64,000 bases of DNA, from contig JAUXSF010000039.1 of assembly GCA_030679955.1 (NCBI GenBank), forward strand, positions 1 through 64,000. The letters run 5' to 3'. The position numbers and the translations under genes were made by a program. The stretch comes from Chlamydiales bacterium (GTDB lineage Bacteria; Chlamydiota; Chlamydiia; Chlamydiales; JAJFMA01). The notes beneath the pieces were generated by a model that ran no database searches, was not told where the DNA came from, and was given only the letters and a program-made list of their open reading frames with translations. This document shows, piece after piece, positions 26,554-35,240 of this stretch; within the stretch, counting starts at the first letter, position 1; the number at the start of each line of letters is the position of its first letter.

Positions 26554-26874
26554 CTATTATTCCTTTATCTGTTTAAACCATAATGTTAAGTGACGAAAAA
26601 CAATCATTTTGGTGATGTTTTTATTAAGGCTTTGTGTTCATTTTTTAAAATTAAAACATGGTGAATTATATTTATAATGCTATAAGAAATCAATTAATTT
26701 AGTGTAATTCGATATCCTGTAACCTTGCAGATAAAAAATATTTTAAATAATTCTGATAACCATTTTGCAGGGGATTACTTGTTCTGGCCTACGGTTCCAA
26801 TCGAATGTTGTTGATTTGGTGATACTGTTTTGACACACTCCTCGACTTTAGAGCGGATAGATCAAAGGTAAACG
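26554..26874. other. AT-rich divergent intergenic region, no gene seen
   Basis: About 320 nt of AT-rich sequence separate two divergently transcribed genes and must hold both promoters. AAAGG lies 6-7 nt before the SDR start at 26875. No repeat or hairpin of note was found. Confidence 0.5.
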
Positions 26875-27663
26875 ATGAAAAAAGATCAAATGAAAGGCCA
26901 GACAGTTTTTATTACAGGGGCATCGAGCGGTATCGGTAAAGCCTGTGCTGAGCAGTTTGCCATGCTTGGGGCCAATTTAGTTATCACGGCAAGACGAGAA
27001 GATCGTCTAAAAGCTTTGACAGATGAGCTTTCATCTCAATATGGCGTTCAATGTACTTCCATTGCTCTAGACGTTCGCAACCAGGAACAAGTTGAGTCGG
27101 TGTTTAGACAACTGGAAGCGGACAAAATTGCGGTGGATGTTTTAGTCAATAATGCGGGTCTTGCTTTAGGTTCAGATAAGATCCAAGATGGCAAGATTGA
27201 CAATTGGGAAACTATGATCGACACCAATATCAAAGGGTTGCTCTACGTAACCAAAGCCGCATTGCCATCTATGATTACAAGAAATCGAGGGCACATCATT
27301 AACATTGGCTCGGTGGCTGGCCACGGGTGCTATGCTTCCGGGAATGTGTATTGTGCAACAAAGCATGCCGTGAAAGCGCTCACTCAATCCATACGTATAG
27401 ATCTCATTGGATCCGCTATTCGAGTCAGTGAGGTAGATCCTGGAGCCGTCGAGACAGAGTTTAGCGAGGTCCGTTGGAATGACAAGGAAAAGGCCAAGAA
27501 ATTCTATCAAGGGTTTCATCCTCTAGCAGCGGAGGATATCGCGGATGCTGTCGTCTATTGTGCGACCCGACCACCGCATGTGAATATTTCCGAGCTGATT
27601 GTCTTTCCTCAAGCGCAAGCATCGCTTACAGATCTCTACCGCAAGGGAGATGCTGAAAAATGA
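26875..27663 (+). CDS. SDR oxidoreductase, YdfG-like (NADP-dependent 3-hydroxy acid dehydrogenase type)
   Basis: The 262-residue protein carries the SDR motifs TGASSGIGKA (about 15-24), NNAG (about 90-93), catalytic Ser in NIGSVAGH and Y-CATKHA with catalytic Tyr and Lys. The region VDPGAVETEFSEVRWN, then DKEKAKKFYQG, is characteristic of the YdfG group, which oxidises serine and other 3-hydroxy acids with NADP. RREDRL after strand 2 (TARREDRL) fits NADP preference. AAAGG at 6-7 nt supports the first ATG. It overlaps the AlkD-like gene by 4 nt (ATGA), so the two are co-translated, although no shared pathway is obvious. Confidence 0.92.
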   Translation: MKKDQMKGQTVFITGASSGIGKACAEQFAMLGANLVITARREDRLKALTDELSSQYGVQCTSIALDVRNQEQVESVFRQLEADKIAVDVLVNNAGLALGSDKIQDGKIDNWETMIDTNIKGLLYVTKAALPSMITRNRGHIINIGSVAGHGCYASGNVYCATKHAVKALTQSIRIDLIGSAIRVSEVDPGAVETEFSEVRWNDKEKAKKFYQGFHPLAAEDIADAVVYCATRPPHVNISELIVFPQAQASLTDLYRKGDAEK

Positions 27664-28349
27664 AAGCTGAGTTGCTACGAGAACTTAAGAGTTTAGAAGA
27701 TCCTGAAAAAGCCATCGCTGATCAAAGATACCATAAGTCAGTGCGAGAACATTGGGGAGTCTCTATGCCCCAATGCGAAAAGCTTGTGAGGCTATGTTCG
27801 AAAGACAGGACAGAAGCGGAACTTATCTCAACAGCAGAAGCTCTTTGGAAGACGGATCTTTTCGATCCCATGATGTGTGCGTCCAAAATACTATGCTTGC
27901 CGAGGGTCAAACCTTCATTGTTCCTGTGGAATACGATCAAGAGCTTCCTGAAAACGGTTGATGGCTGGGCTTTAGAGGATGGTCTTTGTCATGCAGCGTG
28001 GAAGTGCATTCTTGCTAATACAGAGCTTCTGGACGACCTTGAAGGCTGGACTAAACATCCCAATTTTTGGATGCGACGCGCTGCTTTAGTCTACACGCTA
28101 CCTTTTGCAAAGCCTGGAAAGGATCCGGAGCGTATGCTTGGTTGGGCTTCTTCCTACGCAACTGATGATGAGTGGTTTATTCAAAAAGCGATCGGATGGT
28201 GGCTGCGTGATCTGGGTGAGCATAATCCTGATCGAGTGCTCCTATTTCTTAAGGATCATTGGACCCAACTGAAAACTGTCGCGAGAAAAGAAGCGACCAG
28301 AAAGCTATCGTTGGAGCTTCAACAAAGAGCGGTAGGATACGGCAGTTGA
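27660..28349 (+). CDS. AlkD-like DNA alkylation repair protein
   Basis: The 229-residue all-helical protein belongs to the AlkD/DNA-alkylation-repair HEAT-like family. Family features are HKSVREHWGVSMPQ near the N-terminus, LWKTDLFDPMMCASKIL, the Asp-bearing DGWALEDGLCHAAW, the WMRRAALVYTLPFAK block and the C-terminal FIQKAIGWWLRDLGEHNPD. AlkD glycosylases excise cationic alkylated bases by stacking the DNA backbone rather than flipping the base. The start codon overlaps the SDR stop (ATGA). A CGCAAAGGCGC inverted repeat follows the stop. Confidence 0.9.
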   Translation: MKAELLRELKSLEDPEKAIADQRYHKSVREHWGVSMPQCEKLVRLCSKDRTEAELISTAEALWKTDLFDPMMCASKILCLPRVKPSLFLWNTIKSFLKTVDGWALEDGLCHAAWKCILANTELLDDLEGWTKHPNFWMRRAALVYTLPFAKPGKDPERMLGWASSYATDDEWFIQKAIGWWLRDLGEHNPDRVLLFLKDHWTQLKTVARKEATRKLSLELQQRAVGYGS

Positions 28350-28363
28350 ATATTCAAAAGGGA

Positions 28364-28493
28364 ACGGAGTTTAACGCAAAGGCGCAGAGGCGCTAAGAAG
28401 CAAAGAAGGCATATTTAAAGATCTGAATTGTAGAGAGATATGTCTGCACCTTCTTTGCGCCTTAGCGTCTCTGCGCTTTTGCGTTAAATTCCC
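28364..28493. repeat. CGCAAAGGCGCAGAGGCGC inverted repeat pair
   Basis: AACGCAAAGGCGCAGAGGCG (28373-28392), then CTAAGAAGCAAAGAAGG, pairs with CCTTCTTTGCGCCTTAGCG, TCTCTGCGCTTTTGCGTT (28450-28487) across a loop of about 40 nt. It sits between convergent genes and the Nudix stop codon abuts it. Related copies are at 34985-35090, 52435-52515, 57165-57230 and 62976-63110. Confidence 0.8.
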
Positions 28494-28909
28494 TATTCAT
28501 GGCTTAGTATATGCTTTGCAAACGGTGTTAGTTCCTCTTCCTTGAGCTCCTCAAGTGCAACCCAACGTCCTTCTTCTTCTGGCACTATGTCCGGCATTAG
28601 CGTCAAGTTTGACACTTTATAGATGATGCCTATGTGATGGAATCGATAGCGCTTGCCGTCCTTATCATATTCGCCAAGGCTGGTTGCGGTGCTCAGTAAC
28701 TCTAGACTATCAGCAGCAAGGGCAGTCTCTTCCAATAATTCGCGTTTAAGCGCTTCTTCGGGTGACTCCCCAAATTCTATAGCACCACCAGGCAATCCCC
28801 AAAGTCCTTTGTAGGGTCCTGATTTTTTCAGAGTAAGGAGGATCTTTGAGTCTTTCAATACGACTCCGTAGGCTCCATGTCTACTAATTAGATCTATATC
28901 GGGGTCCAA
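28493..28909 (-). CDS. Nudix hydrolase
   Basis: The protein hydrolyses a nucleoside-diphosphate-linked substrate, binding divalent metal through the Nudix box. The box GGAIEFGESPEEALKRELLE-ET fits G-x5-E-x7-REUxEExGU, with Ala-Leu in place of the last Gly-U. WGLPGG before the box is typical. The length of 138 residues is normal. The start is TTG at 28909, supported by AAGGA 6 nt upstream and by lack of a better ATG. GVVLKDSKILLTLK resembles house-cleaning MutT/ADP-ribose types. The substrate cannot be told. It follows the DUF4143 ATPase gene on the same strand by 32 nt, so the two may be co-transcribed. Confidence 0.92.
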   Translation of the reverse strand: MDPDIDLISRHGAYGVVLKDSKILLTLKKSGPYKGLWGLPGGAIEFGESPEEALKRELLEETALAADSLELLSTATSLGEYDKDGKRYRFHHIGIIYKVSNLTLMPDIVPEEEGRWVALEELKEEELTPFAKHILSHE

Positions 28910-28941
28910 TGCGTATCCTTTTTGAGCGGTAGGTGGAGGGA

Positions 28942-30204
28942 TTACATGCTGATTCCATTGCGTAGATAAGAATCTAAGGTGATGATTTCACCATCAATTT
29001 TTAACTCCCTCATTCCTTCTTGAAGCGCTCTCTGTTCTCTTTCAACCGTATTGAGATCTTGCATGTCCCAGGTTACTTGAAAAAATTTTTTTTGTCCGCG
29101 AGCTGTTTGTGCTAAAAAGTCAATTTCATGTCGCTGCGATGAGAGATAGTAATTAATTTTGTAACCGCGTCTCCTGAGATCAAGATAAACGATATTTTCA
29201 AAAAGCCTTCCGAGATCACTTTCATAATCGAAAGTTAAGGCTCTGGCCATTCCCGAATCAATAGCATATAATTTTTTAGGATTTGTCTGTGTTTTTCGTA
29301 TTGATTTATCGTACATCGACACGGAAAAAGCTAAGTAAGCATCTTCAATATGATCAGTGTATTCATAGAGGATATCTTTCCCTATTTGGTATCCGCGAGA
29401 TTTAGCCTCATTGTAAAACTTGTTCACTGTGAATGGCTTACCCACGTTGTGAATCATGGACAAAATCATATACTTGATCAAAGCGGGATTTTTGATATTG
29501 TGTCGTTCGATGATGTCTCTATAGATGGCTACTTCAAGATACTCCTGTAAAGTTTTTTGTTTAATGTCGGGGTCAAATGGAATTATCTCAGGAAATCCGC
29601 CTTCGGACAAATATTGATGAAAGGTTTGCTTCAGATTGTCTTGAGTTTTTTGATCATATAAGCTGCGGTCAATAGCAATTTTCTTTGCCCTGATGAACTC
29701 GCTAAAACTGTATGGCCATATTTCAATAGGTAAGGAGCGCCCTCTTAAGCTTGTTGCTATTTCTTTGCTGAGTAATTTGGCTGAAGATCCAGTTAAGAAA
29801 ATTTCAGCGTTTTTGGTGTCCTGTAAGCGCCTAATCACGATGGGCCAATTGCTGACGTTTTGAATTTCATCAAAAAACAGGTAACATTTTCTATCGTGAT
29901 TTTCAGGATAAAGTGCGTAAAAGGAGTCTACTAGAGCGGCCAATCTCTGTTCATCTAATGGTAGAAGTCGGTCGTCTTCAAAATTTATGTATAGGACAGC
30001 TGCTTTATCAATGCCTTCATTGATTAGCTTTAAGATCTGTTGATAGAGAAAGTACGTTTTTCCTGCTCGCCGCATTCCGATGGCAACTTTAATCTTATTG
30101 GGAGCATCGGGAAATTGTGCATCTCTAGGAACAAGATCTTTAATAAGAGTTAGTTTTTCATGCAACTCACCTATTAAAATAGGAAGAATTAATCGTTCGT
30201 TCAT
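28942..30204 (-). CDS. AAA ATPase with C-terminal DUF4143
   Basis: The 420-residue ATPase has Walker A GMRRAGKTYFL (about 42-52), Walker B CYLFFDEIQNV and sensor FLTGSSAKLL, all typical of the ATPase group 14/DUF4143 family. The C-terminal DUF4143 contains YLDLRRRGYKINYYLSSQRH and EIDFLAQTARGQKKFFQVTW, which looks like a PD-(D/E)xK nuclease-like fold (E-x-D-F, then Q). ATG 30204 has AAGGA 11 nt upstream; the frame extends to GTG 30225 with no ribosome site. The biological role is unknown; these genes are common, mobile and often solitary. Confidence 0.92.
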   Translation of the reverse strand: MNERLILPILIGELHEKLTLIKDLVPRDAQFPDAPNKIKVAIGMRRAGKTYFLYQQILKLINEGIDKAAVLYINFEDDRLLPLDEQRLAALVDSFYALYPENHDRKCYLFFDEIQNVSNWPIVIRRLQDTKNAEIFLTGSSAKLLSKEIATSLRGRSLPIEIWPYSFSEFIRAKKIAIDRSLYDQKTQDNLKQTFHQYLSEGGFPEIIPFDPDIKQKTLQEYLEVAIYRDIIERHNIKNPALIKYMILSMIHNVGKPFTVNKFYNEAKSRGYQIGKDILYEYTDHIEDAYLAFSVSMYDKSIRKTQTNPKKLYAIDSGMARALTFDYESDLGRLFENIVYLDLRRRGYKINYYLSSQRHEIDFLAQTARGQKKFFQVTWDMQDLNTVEREQRALQEGMRELKIDGEIITLDSYLRNGISM

Positions 30205-30349
30205 GAGAGATAGTTTCCTTGTCACAAGGACAGTTTTGCCTTGATCTTTCCCTGGTATAATGACAGTTTAACGCAAATTCATCACTTATACAAGGCAAAA
30301 TAGTGTTTGTCCTTGAGAAATGCGAAGTTTCAAATCGGCAACAACGTGT

Positions 30350-30916
30350 CTAAATGAGGTCAGTATGGGGGACTAGTCTATCCCAATGACTGGTGCCGTT
30401 ATATATCAGCACTACCGGGTTTCCTCGTAGCAGCGAGCCTTCCATGTCGGTATCAAAAACGATAGGGGCTTCTGGAAATAGATGACTAAAGATAACTACG
30501 GGAACTTTATATGCCCATGCAGCTAGTTTGGCATGTGGTAGGCCACCCCGCCCATCTTGACTCGTTGCAGTGTTGCCCACCGAATCAAGCAACGCTTCGA
30601 ATTCACTTTCTAGAAACAATTCGCTCAGCACATCGTCGTTTAAGTGCTCTAAGCTATGGTGGTTATCTTCCAAGAAAGCACGCAGTGTTTGTCTAACGCT
30701 TATCATCTCGCAGCTCAAGCTTTGCGCAATGGCATGATAGAAACAGCTGCCGTCGTTAGGGCAGCTAATACGCGTGTACTCTGAGGCGAGAACATCTTCG
30801 AAATATCGGTCAGCGTCAATTAGATCGACTTGCTGGATATTAGTTTGAAGGGCCCAAGGGAGTTCCTGATGCGGCATGTAACCAAGGACTAAGTAGATTG
30901 CTAATGTTGGTATCAT
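30350..30916 (-). CDS. Secreted OTU-family cysteine protease (predicted deubiquitinase)
   Basis: OTU proteases cleave ubiquitin chains in eukaryotic cells. ATG 30916 has GAGG 6 nt upstream. The N-terminus (MIPTLAIYLVLGYM) is hydrophobic and may be a secretion signal. The OTU catalytic loop is clear: PNDGSCFYHAIAQSL (Asp55, Cys58), a central LAAWAYKVPVVIFS strand and the C-terminal His in VLIYNGTSHWDRLVP (His177). The size of 188 residues suits a minimal OTU domain. Bacteria lack ubiquitin, so the target is almost certainly in a host cell; OTU effectors are known in Chlamydia and Legionella. It is monocistronic, and the divergent glucosidase gene is unlikely to be related. Confidence 0.9.
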   Translation of the reverse strand: MIPTLAIYLVLGYMPHQELPWALQTNIQQVDLIDADRYFEDVLASEYTRISCPNDGSCFYHAIAQSLSCEMISVRQTLRAFLEDNHHSLEHLNDDVLSELFLESEFEALLDSVGNTATSQDGRGGLPHAKLAAWAYKVPVVIFSHLFPEAPIVFDTDMEGSLLRGNPVVLIYNGTSHWDRLVPHTDLI

Positions 30917-30973
30917 GGACAACCTCTTTGGATTATGGACGATGGAAATGCGAACAGTATAATTATTTTTAAT

Positions 30974-30993
30974 TTCGGTCCATAAGGTCCATA
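30974..30993. repeat. GTCCATAAGGTCCAT short repeat
   Basis: GGTCCATAAGGTCCATAC lies in the spacer between OTU and glucosidase genes. The same unit occurs in tandem at 48768-48793. Confidence 0.5.
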
Positions 30994-31062
30994 CAAATTT
31001 TATTGATTGGCATTGAGTTACGCGGTATTTCTCTGATTAAGAAAAACTATGTGCGGGAAAAT

Positions 31063-33762
31063 ATGCAACATAACGCAGAGAAATCACGGCTCATCGAAAC
31101 GAAAGAGAAAAGCGTCCCCTGGAAAAATTGGGGGCCATACTTAAGTGAAAGGCAATGGGGGACGGTTCGCGAAGATTATAGTGACGATGGCGATGCCTGG
31201 AACTATTTTACGCATGATCAGGCACGCTCCAGAGCCTATCGCTGGGGGGAGGATGGTATAGCTGGGATATCCGATTCCAAACAAATCCTATGTTTCAGCA
31301 TGGCGTTTTGGAACGGTAAGGACCCGATCCTCAAAGAGCGTCTTTTTGGATTGACGAATAGCGAGGGGAATCATGGCGAAGATGTTAAGGAGTATTACTA
31401 CTATTTAGATAGTACGCCTACGCATTCGTACATGAAGTACCTATACAAATATCCACATAACACATTCCCATATAACGATTTAGTGGAAACCAATAAAGAC
31501 CGTTCACGCAACCAACCAGAATATGAGCTTGTTGATACAGGAATTTTCGAGAACGACCATTACTTTGATATCTTCATAGAGTTTGCTAAGGAATCTCCAG
31601 AAAGCATTCTCGTTAAAATATCATTATGCAATAGAAGCTCTCAGTTGGCGACAATCGATATACTTCCTACTCTGTTATTTCGAAATACGTGGTCATGGGG
31701 AAAAGAATCTGCCAAGCCCATTCTTAAGCAACTTCAGTGTAATCACAAGTGCACTGTTATTTCCGCCCATTCTGAAAAAATGCAGGACTACTTTTTGTAC
31801 TGTGAAGAAGCTCCTCTGCTTTTTACGGATAACGAAACGAATAATGAACGAATATTTGCTACTCCAAACGTTGGGCCTTACGTAAAAGATGGCATCAACC
31901 ATTATGTGATTGAGGGTTGTGTTGATGCTGTAAATCCTAACATGATAGGGACTAAAGTTTCGCCACACTATCATTTGTCGGTTGAAGGCGGGCAGACCTC
32001 GGTGGTTCGGCTAAAACTATCTAATAAGCCTCCGTCAGAAGAGATCGACCCTTTAGGCGAATCGTTCGATTCCATTTTTGCAGCTAGGCAGCGAGAGGCT
32101 GATGAATTTTACCAAGCAATTGTCCCTGTAAATGCAGATGAAGACAGAGCTCGCATCATTCGCCAATCAATGGCAGGAATGCTGTGGAGCAAACAGTACT
32201 ACTTATTTGATGTGGATAACTGGCTGATAGAACGTCATGCAGATCCCTTTCGCGCCAATAGCCATGCTTCGCGAAATAAGGAATGGTTTCACATGGTTAA
32301 TGATCATATCATTTCCATGCCTGACAAATGGGAGTATCCTTGGTATGCAGCCTGGGATCTAGCATTTCATGCCGTTGCACTAACCACTGTTGATCTTGAC
32401 TTTGCAAAAGAGCAGCTTCAGTTGGTGCTTAAGGAAATATATCTTCATCCAAGCGGCCAGATTCCTGCTTATGAGTGGAATTTTAGCGACGTTAACCCTC
32501 CTGTGCATGCTTGGGCAGTTATGTTCCTTTCAAGGACGGAGCTTGGCGAAACAGGAAAAATGGACTTTGATTTTCTTAAGCGTTCGTTCATTAAGTTGTT
32601 GCTTAACTTTAATTGGTGGGTCAATCGCAAAGATCAGTTTGGTAAAAATATTTTTGAAGGCGGGTTTTTAGGTTTAGACAACATCGGGGTATTTGATAGA
32701 AGTTCTCCTTTACCAACTGGTGGTTACTTGGAACAAGCAGATGGAACTGCCTGGATGGCGCTGTTTTGTCAAAGCATGCTTGAGCTTAGTATCGAGTTGA
32801 TATCAGAAGACTCCATTTATGAGGATATGGCCTTAAAATTCGGTGAACACTTCCTATGGATTGCTTCCGCAATGAATAAAGTTGGGGAGGAGGGAATGTG
32901 GGACGAGGAAGATGGGTTTTATTACGATCTTCTACAGTTTCCTGATGGCACATCAACCCGACTCAAAGTACGTTCGATGGTTGGATTGTTGCCCATATGC
33001 GCCACTACAATCATAGAACCATGGCAACGCAACAGCATTAAAAATGTTTTAGACCACTTCAGTATGCGTATTCAGAAGCGTCCAGAAATCCTTCAGAGTG
33101 TTCACCAAACAGGAGAGGGACATTATGGATGCAATGAGAGAGGTATTTTAGCGTTAGTTAACGAAGAAAGATTGCGAAAAATATTAACCAAAATGCTCGA
33201 CGAGGATGAATTTTTCAGCCCGTTTGGAATCAGAGCTCTTTCTAAATTTCATTTAGAAAATCCCTATGTGTTTTACGTAGGGGACAAAGAATACAGGGTA
33301 GATTACATTCCTGGAGAGTCCGACTCCGGCATGTTTGGTGGTAACTCCAACTGGCGAGGACCTATCTGGTTGCCGACCAATTTAATGATCATACGCGCTC
33401 TACTTAATTATTACCTTTATTATGGCGATAATTTCCGAATAGAGTGTCCGACCGGATCTGGGAATATGATGAACCTGTTTGAAGTCAGTCATGAAATTGT
33501 GACAAGACTATCTCGAGTTTTTTTGAGGAATGAAGAAGGGATTCGTCCTGTGTATGGGCCTAACGAAAAATTTCAGAACGATCCTTATTGGAAAGACCAT
33601 CTTCTTTTTTACGAATACTTTAATGGCGATACGGGCTCCGGCTTGGGTGCGAGTCACCAAACGGGGTGGACAGGTCTCATTGGGAAGCTGCTTGCAAAAA
33701 TTGGCGAAATGGATCCGAAAGTCTATTTAGCAAAAGGAAAAAAAGGAGCTTTTAAAAAATGA
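31063..33762 (+). CDS. GH63/MGH1-like glycoside hydrolase (glucosidase)
   Basis: This 899-residue protein starts with the family signature (WKNWGPYLSERQWGTVREDY) and has an N-terminal beta-sandwich followed by an (alpha/alpha)6 barrel. Other family marks are YRWGEDGIAGISD, FSMAFWNGKDPILKERLFGL, WEYPWYAAWDLAFHAVAL (a likely catalytic Asp), SGQIPAYEWNFSDVNPPVHA, NIGVFDRSSPLPTGG and GGNSNWRGPIWLPTN. These match GH63-like glucosidases acting on alpha-glucosides or glycerate-linked sugars. There is no signal peptide, so it is cytosolic. The reading frame opens at TTG 31003, but ATG 31063 directly precedes the conserved part and is preferred, with only a weak ribosome site. A role in using host or storage glucans is inferred. 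Confidence 0.9.
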   Translation: MQHNAEKSRLIETKEKSVPWKNWGPYLSERQWGTVREDYSDDGDAWNYFTHDQARSRAYRWGEDGIAGISDSKQILCFSMAFWNGKDPILKERLFGLTNSEGNHGEDVKEYYYYLDSTPTHSYMKYLYKYPHNTFPYNDLVETNKDRSRNQPEYELVDTGIFENDHYFDIFIEFAKESPESILVKISLCNRSSQLATIDILPTLLFRNTWSWGKESAKPILKQLQCNHKCTVISAHSEKMQDYFLYCEEAPLLFTDNETNNERIFATPNVGPYVKDGINHYVIEGCVDAVNPNMIGTKVSPHYHLSVEGGQTSVVRLKLSNKPPSEEIDPLGESFDSIFAARQREADEFYQAIVPVNADEDRARIIRQSMAGMLWSKQYYLFDVDNWLIERHADPFRANSHASRNKEWFHMVNDHIISMPDKWEYPWYAAWDLAFHAVALTTVDLDFAKEQLQLVLKEIYLHPSGQIPAYEWNFSDVNPPVHAWAVMFLSRTELGETGKMDFDFLKRSFIKLLLNFNWWVNRKDQFGKNIFEGGFLGLDNIGVFDRSSPLPTGGYLEQADGTAWMALFCQSMLELSIELISEDSIYEDMALKFGEHFLWIASAMNKVGEEGMWDEEDGFYYDLLQFPDGTSTRLKVRSMVGLLPICATTIIEPWQRNSIKNVLDHFSMRIQKRPEILQSVHQTGEGHYGCNERGILALVNEERLRKILTKMLDEDEFFSPFGIRALSKFHLENPYVFYVGDKEYRVDYIPGESDSGMFGGNSNWRGPIWLPTNLMIIRALLNYYLYYGDNFRIECPTGSGNMMNLFEVSHEIVTRLSRVFLRNEEGIRPVYGPNEKFQNDPYWKDHLLFYEYFNGDTGSGLGASHQTGWTGLIGKLLAKIGEMDPKVYLAKGKKGAFKK

Positions 33763-33785
33763 AACTCTTAAAATTATCTACCGAA

Positions 33786-33970
33786 AAAAAAGAACATTTT
33801 TACAGGATATGATCGTTGCGCGGCAGGATAGGCAGGCATACGCATCAACCTAATTCTGACAAAATACGCGTAATAGCTTTGAAATCAAATATTTGTATTA
33901 CACATTTCCTTCTTTGAAATGGTTTGGATGACTTTCTGCAGCTAATCGCTTCGCGATCAGCTGCAGAAGA
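33786..33970. repeat. Composite repeat block after the glucosidase gene
   Basis: It begins with GAACATTTTTACAGGATATG, ATCGTTGCGCGGCAGGATAG, GCAGGCATACGCATCAAC, followed by the AAAATACGCGTAATAGC unit also seen at 8143-8228. It ends with a hairpin CTGCAGCTAATCGC-TTC-GCGATCAGCTGCAG (33941-33968). A further GGGATAGGCAGGATGG lies at 34053-34067. The block fills the 326-nt gap between convergent genes. Confidence 0.7.
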
Positions 33971-34089
33971 CTCTTAAATAAATCAATTATGCATAATTTT
34001 TTAAATTGCAGCAACTTACGATTCAATTCTCATAATTAGGTTGCTGCGTGTGGGATAGGCAGGATGGACAAACACTTGTTGATAGTTTT

Positions 34090-34899
34090 TTAGGTAAAGA
34101 AGAAAGCTGGATCACAACCAATAATCATGATCACAACAACACACAAAAGGGCTGTTACGATGCACCTGGTAAATGGTTGTGTCTTGAAAAAGGTGAATGA
34201 AAAATTAAGTACCGAATGGAACAGAATAGCTGCTGGAATGCTGCGACCTGTCTTGTAATAGACCCAATTCATCAGGATCGACACAGCGAATATACTTACA
34301 AAAAAGTTTAGAACGTAGGGTGTTCCAAGATGCCAAAGTTGATTGTGGTAATTACCTTTGGTAAAAAACGCAGGCAGATGCCACAAAGACCAAAGCAGCC
34401 CGAACAACATCGATGTTGTAAATAAATTGTAATAAGCCCGAAGGCTGTCCACACCATAACCTCTCCAACCAAGCTCTTCAAGAACCGGTGCTAGTAAGAG
34501 GGGGATTGCAATGCCAATAATGATTCCTCGCTTCATGACAAGAAATTCATCAGAGATGGAAAACTGCTCTGTGGAATAGCCAAACAACAATGAAATCCCA
34601 GTAGCCAATAAAACAGTGGAAGGTAGTAACAACAGAATCATACCCAGGTAGAGGAGGCTGATTTTGAAAAGGAACAACCTATCCCAAAAGTCCTGTATGA
34701 GCAAGGTGTTCTGTGATGCATAGATCATTGCAATGGCGGTAATAGCCGGTACGCACAATCCAATAATTATTAGCGACACCTGCACCTTTTCCATTCGCTG
34801 TCTTTTGCTGAAGTAGGCAGCAAGAGGGGTTAGGCTTAACGCTATAAAAATCGTGATAAGGTAGAAGAGTGCCGGATGATAGAGCGCAGCCGGGGGCAT
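34090..34899 (-). CDS. CPBP/CAAX-protease-family membrane protein
   Basis: This is an intramembrane metalloprotease-like protein with about seven hydrophobic helices. It has the CPBP motifs EELGWRGYG (motif 1, metal-binding glutamates), SLWHLPAFF (motif 2, His) and AAILFHSVLNFS (motif 3, His/Asn). ATG 34899 has GAGG 6-7 nt upstream and gives 269 residues; the longer frame (34974) has no ribosome site. Bacterial members process peptides or protect against bacteriocins, and some are called Abi proteins. The partner is not visible here. The C-terminal helix TALLCVVVIMIIGC is followed by a short tail. Confidence 0.9.
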   Translation of the reverse strand: MPPAALYHPALFYLITIFIALSLTPLAAYFSKRQRMEKVQVSLIIIGLCVPAITAIAMIYASQNTLLIQDFWDRLFLFKISLLYLGMILLLLPSTVLLATGISLLFGYSTEQFSISDEFLVMKRGIIIGIAIPLLLAPVLEELGWRGYGVDSLRAYYNLFTTSMLFGLLWSLWHLPAFFTKGNYHNQLWHLGTPYVLNFFVSIFAVSILMNWVYYKTGRSIPAAILFHSVLNFSFTFFKTQPFTRCIVTALLCVVVIMIIGCDPAFFFT

Positions 34900-34981
34900 G
34901 ACAAACCTCGTAGTGGGAAAAATGCTCTCGCTAAATTTGTACAGAACAGAAACTAAAGGAAATTTTCGTAGCATGCAACTG

Positions 34982-35095
34982 AATTAAGGCGTTTTTTCTG
35001 CGTCTTAGGCGCTTTACGTTTAACACGCGATAGCCGTTAATTTGCTTTCTTTGCGTCTTGGCGCCTTTGCGTGGAATTTCTATTTCTCTTCCGCG
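34982..35095. repeat. CGCAAAGGCGC-type repeat, two copies in direct order
   Basis: TTTCTGCGTCTTAGGCGCTTTACG (34990-35014) and CTTTGCGTCTTGGCGCCTTTGCG (35050-35073) are two minus-orientation copies of the CGCAAAGGCGCAGAGG unit. They lie in the 340-nt gap before the first plus-strand W-module gene, followed by an AT-rich promoter-like region. Confidence 0.65.
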
Positions 35096-35164
35096 CCGCG
35101 ATTATGTATATTGTTAAAATGTTTCTTTTATCACTTATGTTATTTCACTAATATTTAATACATT

Positions 35165-35240
35165 GAATTAAATATAAAGCTTATGTAATCTTGCTGAGGT
35201 TTATATAAAAATACTATCTGTTCAGTAAAGGAATGAAAAA
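35165..35240 (+). promoter_or_regulatory. Upstream element of W-module genes (copy 1)
   Basis: TGAGGTTTATATAAAAATAC, about 40-50 nt before the start, resembles AAGGTTAATTAAAAATGC before 36543 and AAAGGTTTAATTAAAATTAG before 45030. AAAGGA lies about 9 nt before the ATG. A common promoter or leader is inferred. Confidence 0.4.

Noticed and set aside
28364-28493. Hairpin as CRISPR-like or tRNA-like structure
   Set aside because: It is a single inverted pair with a long loop and lacks tRNA consensus boxes.
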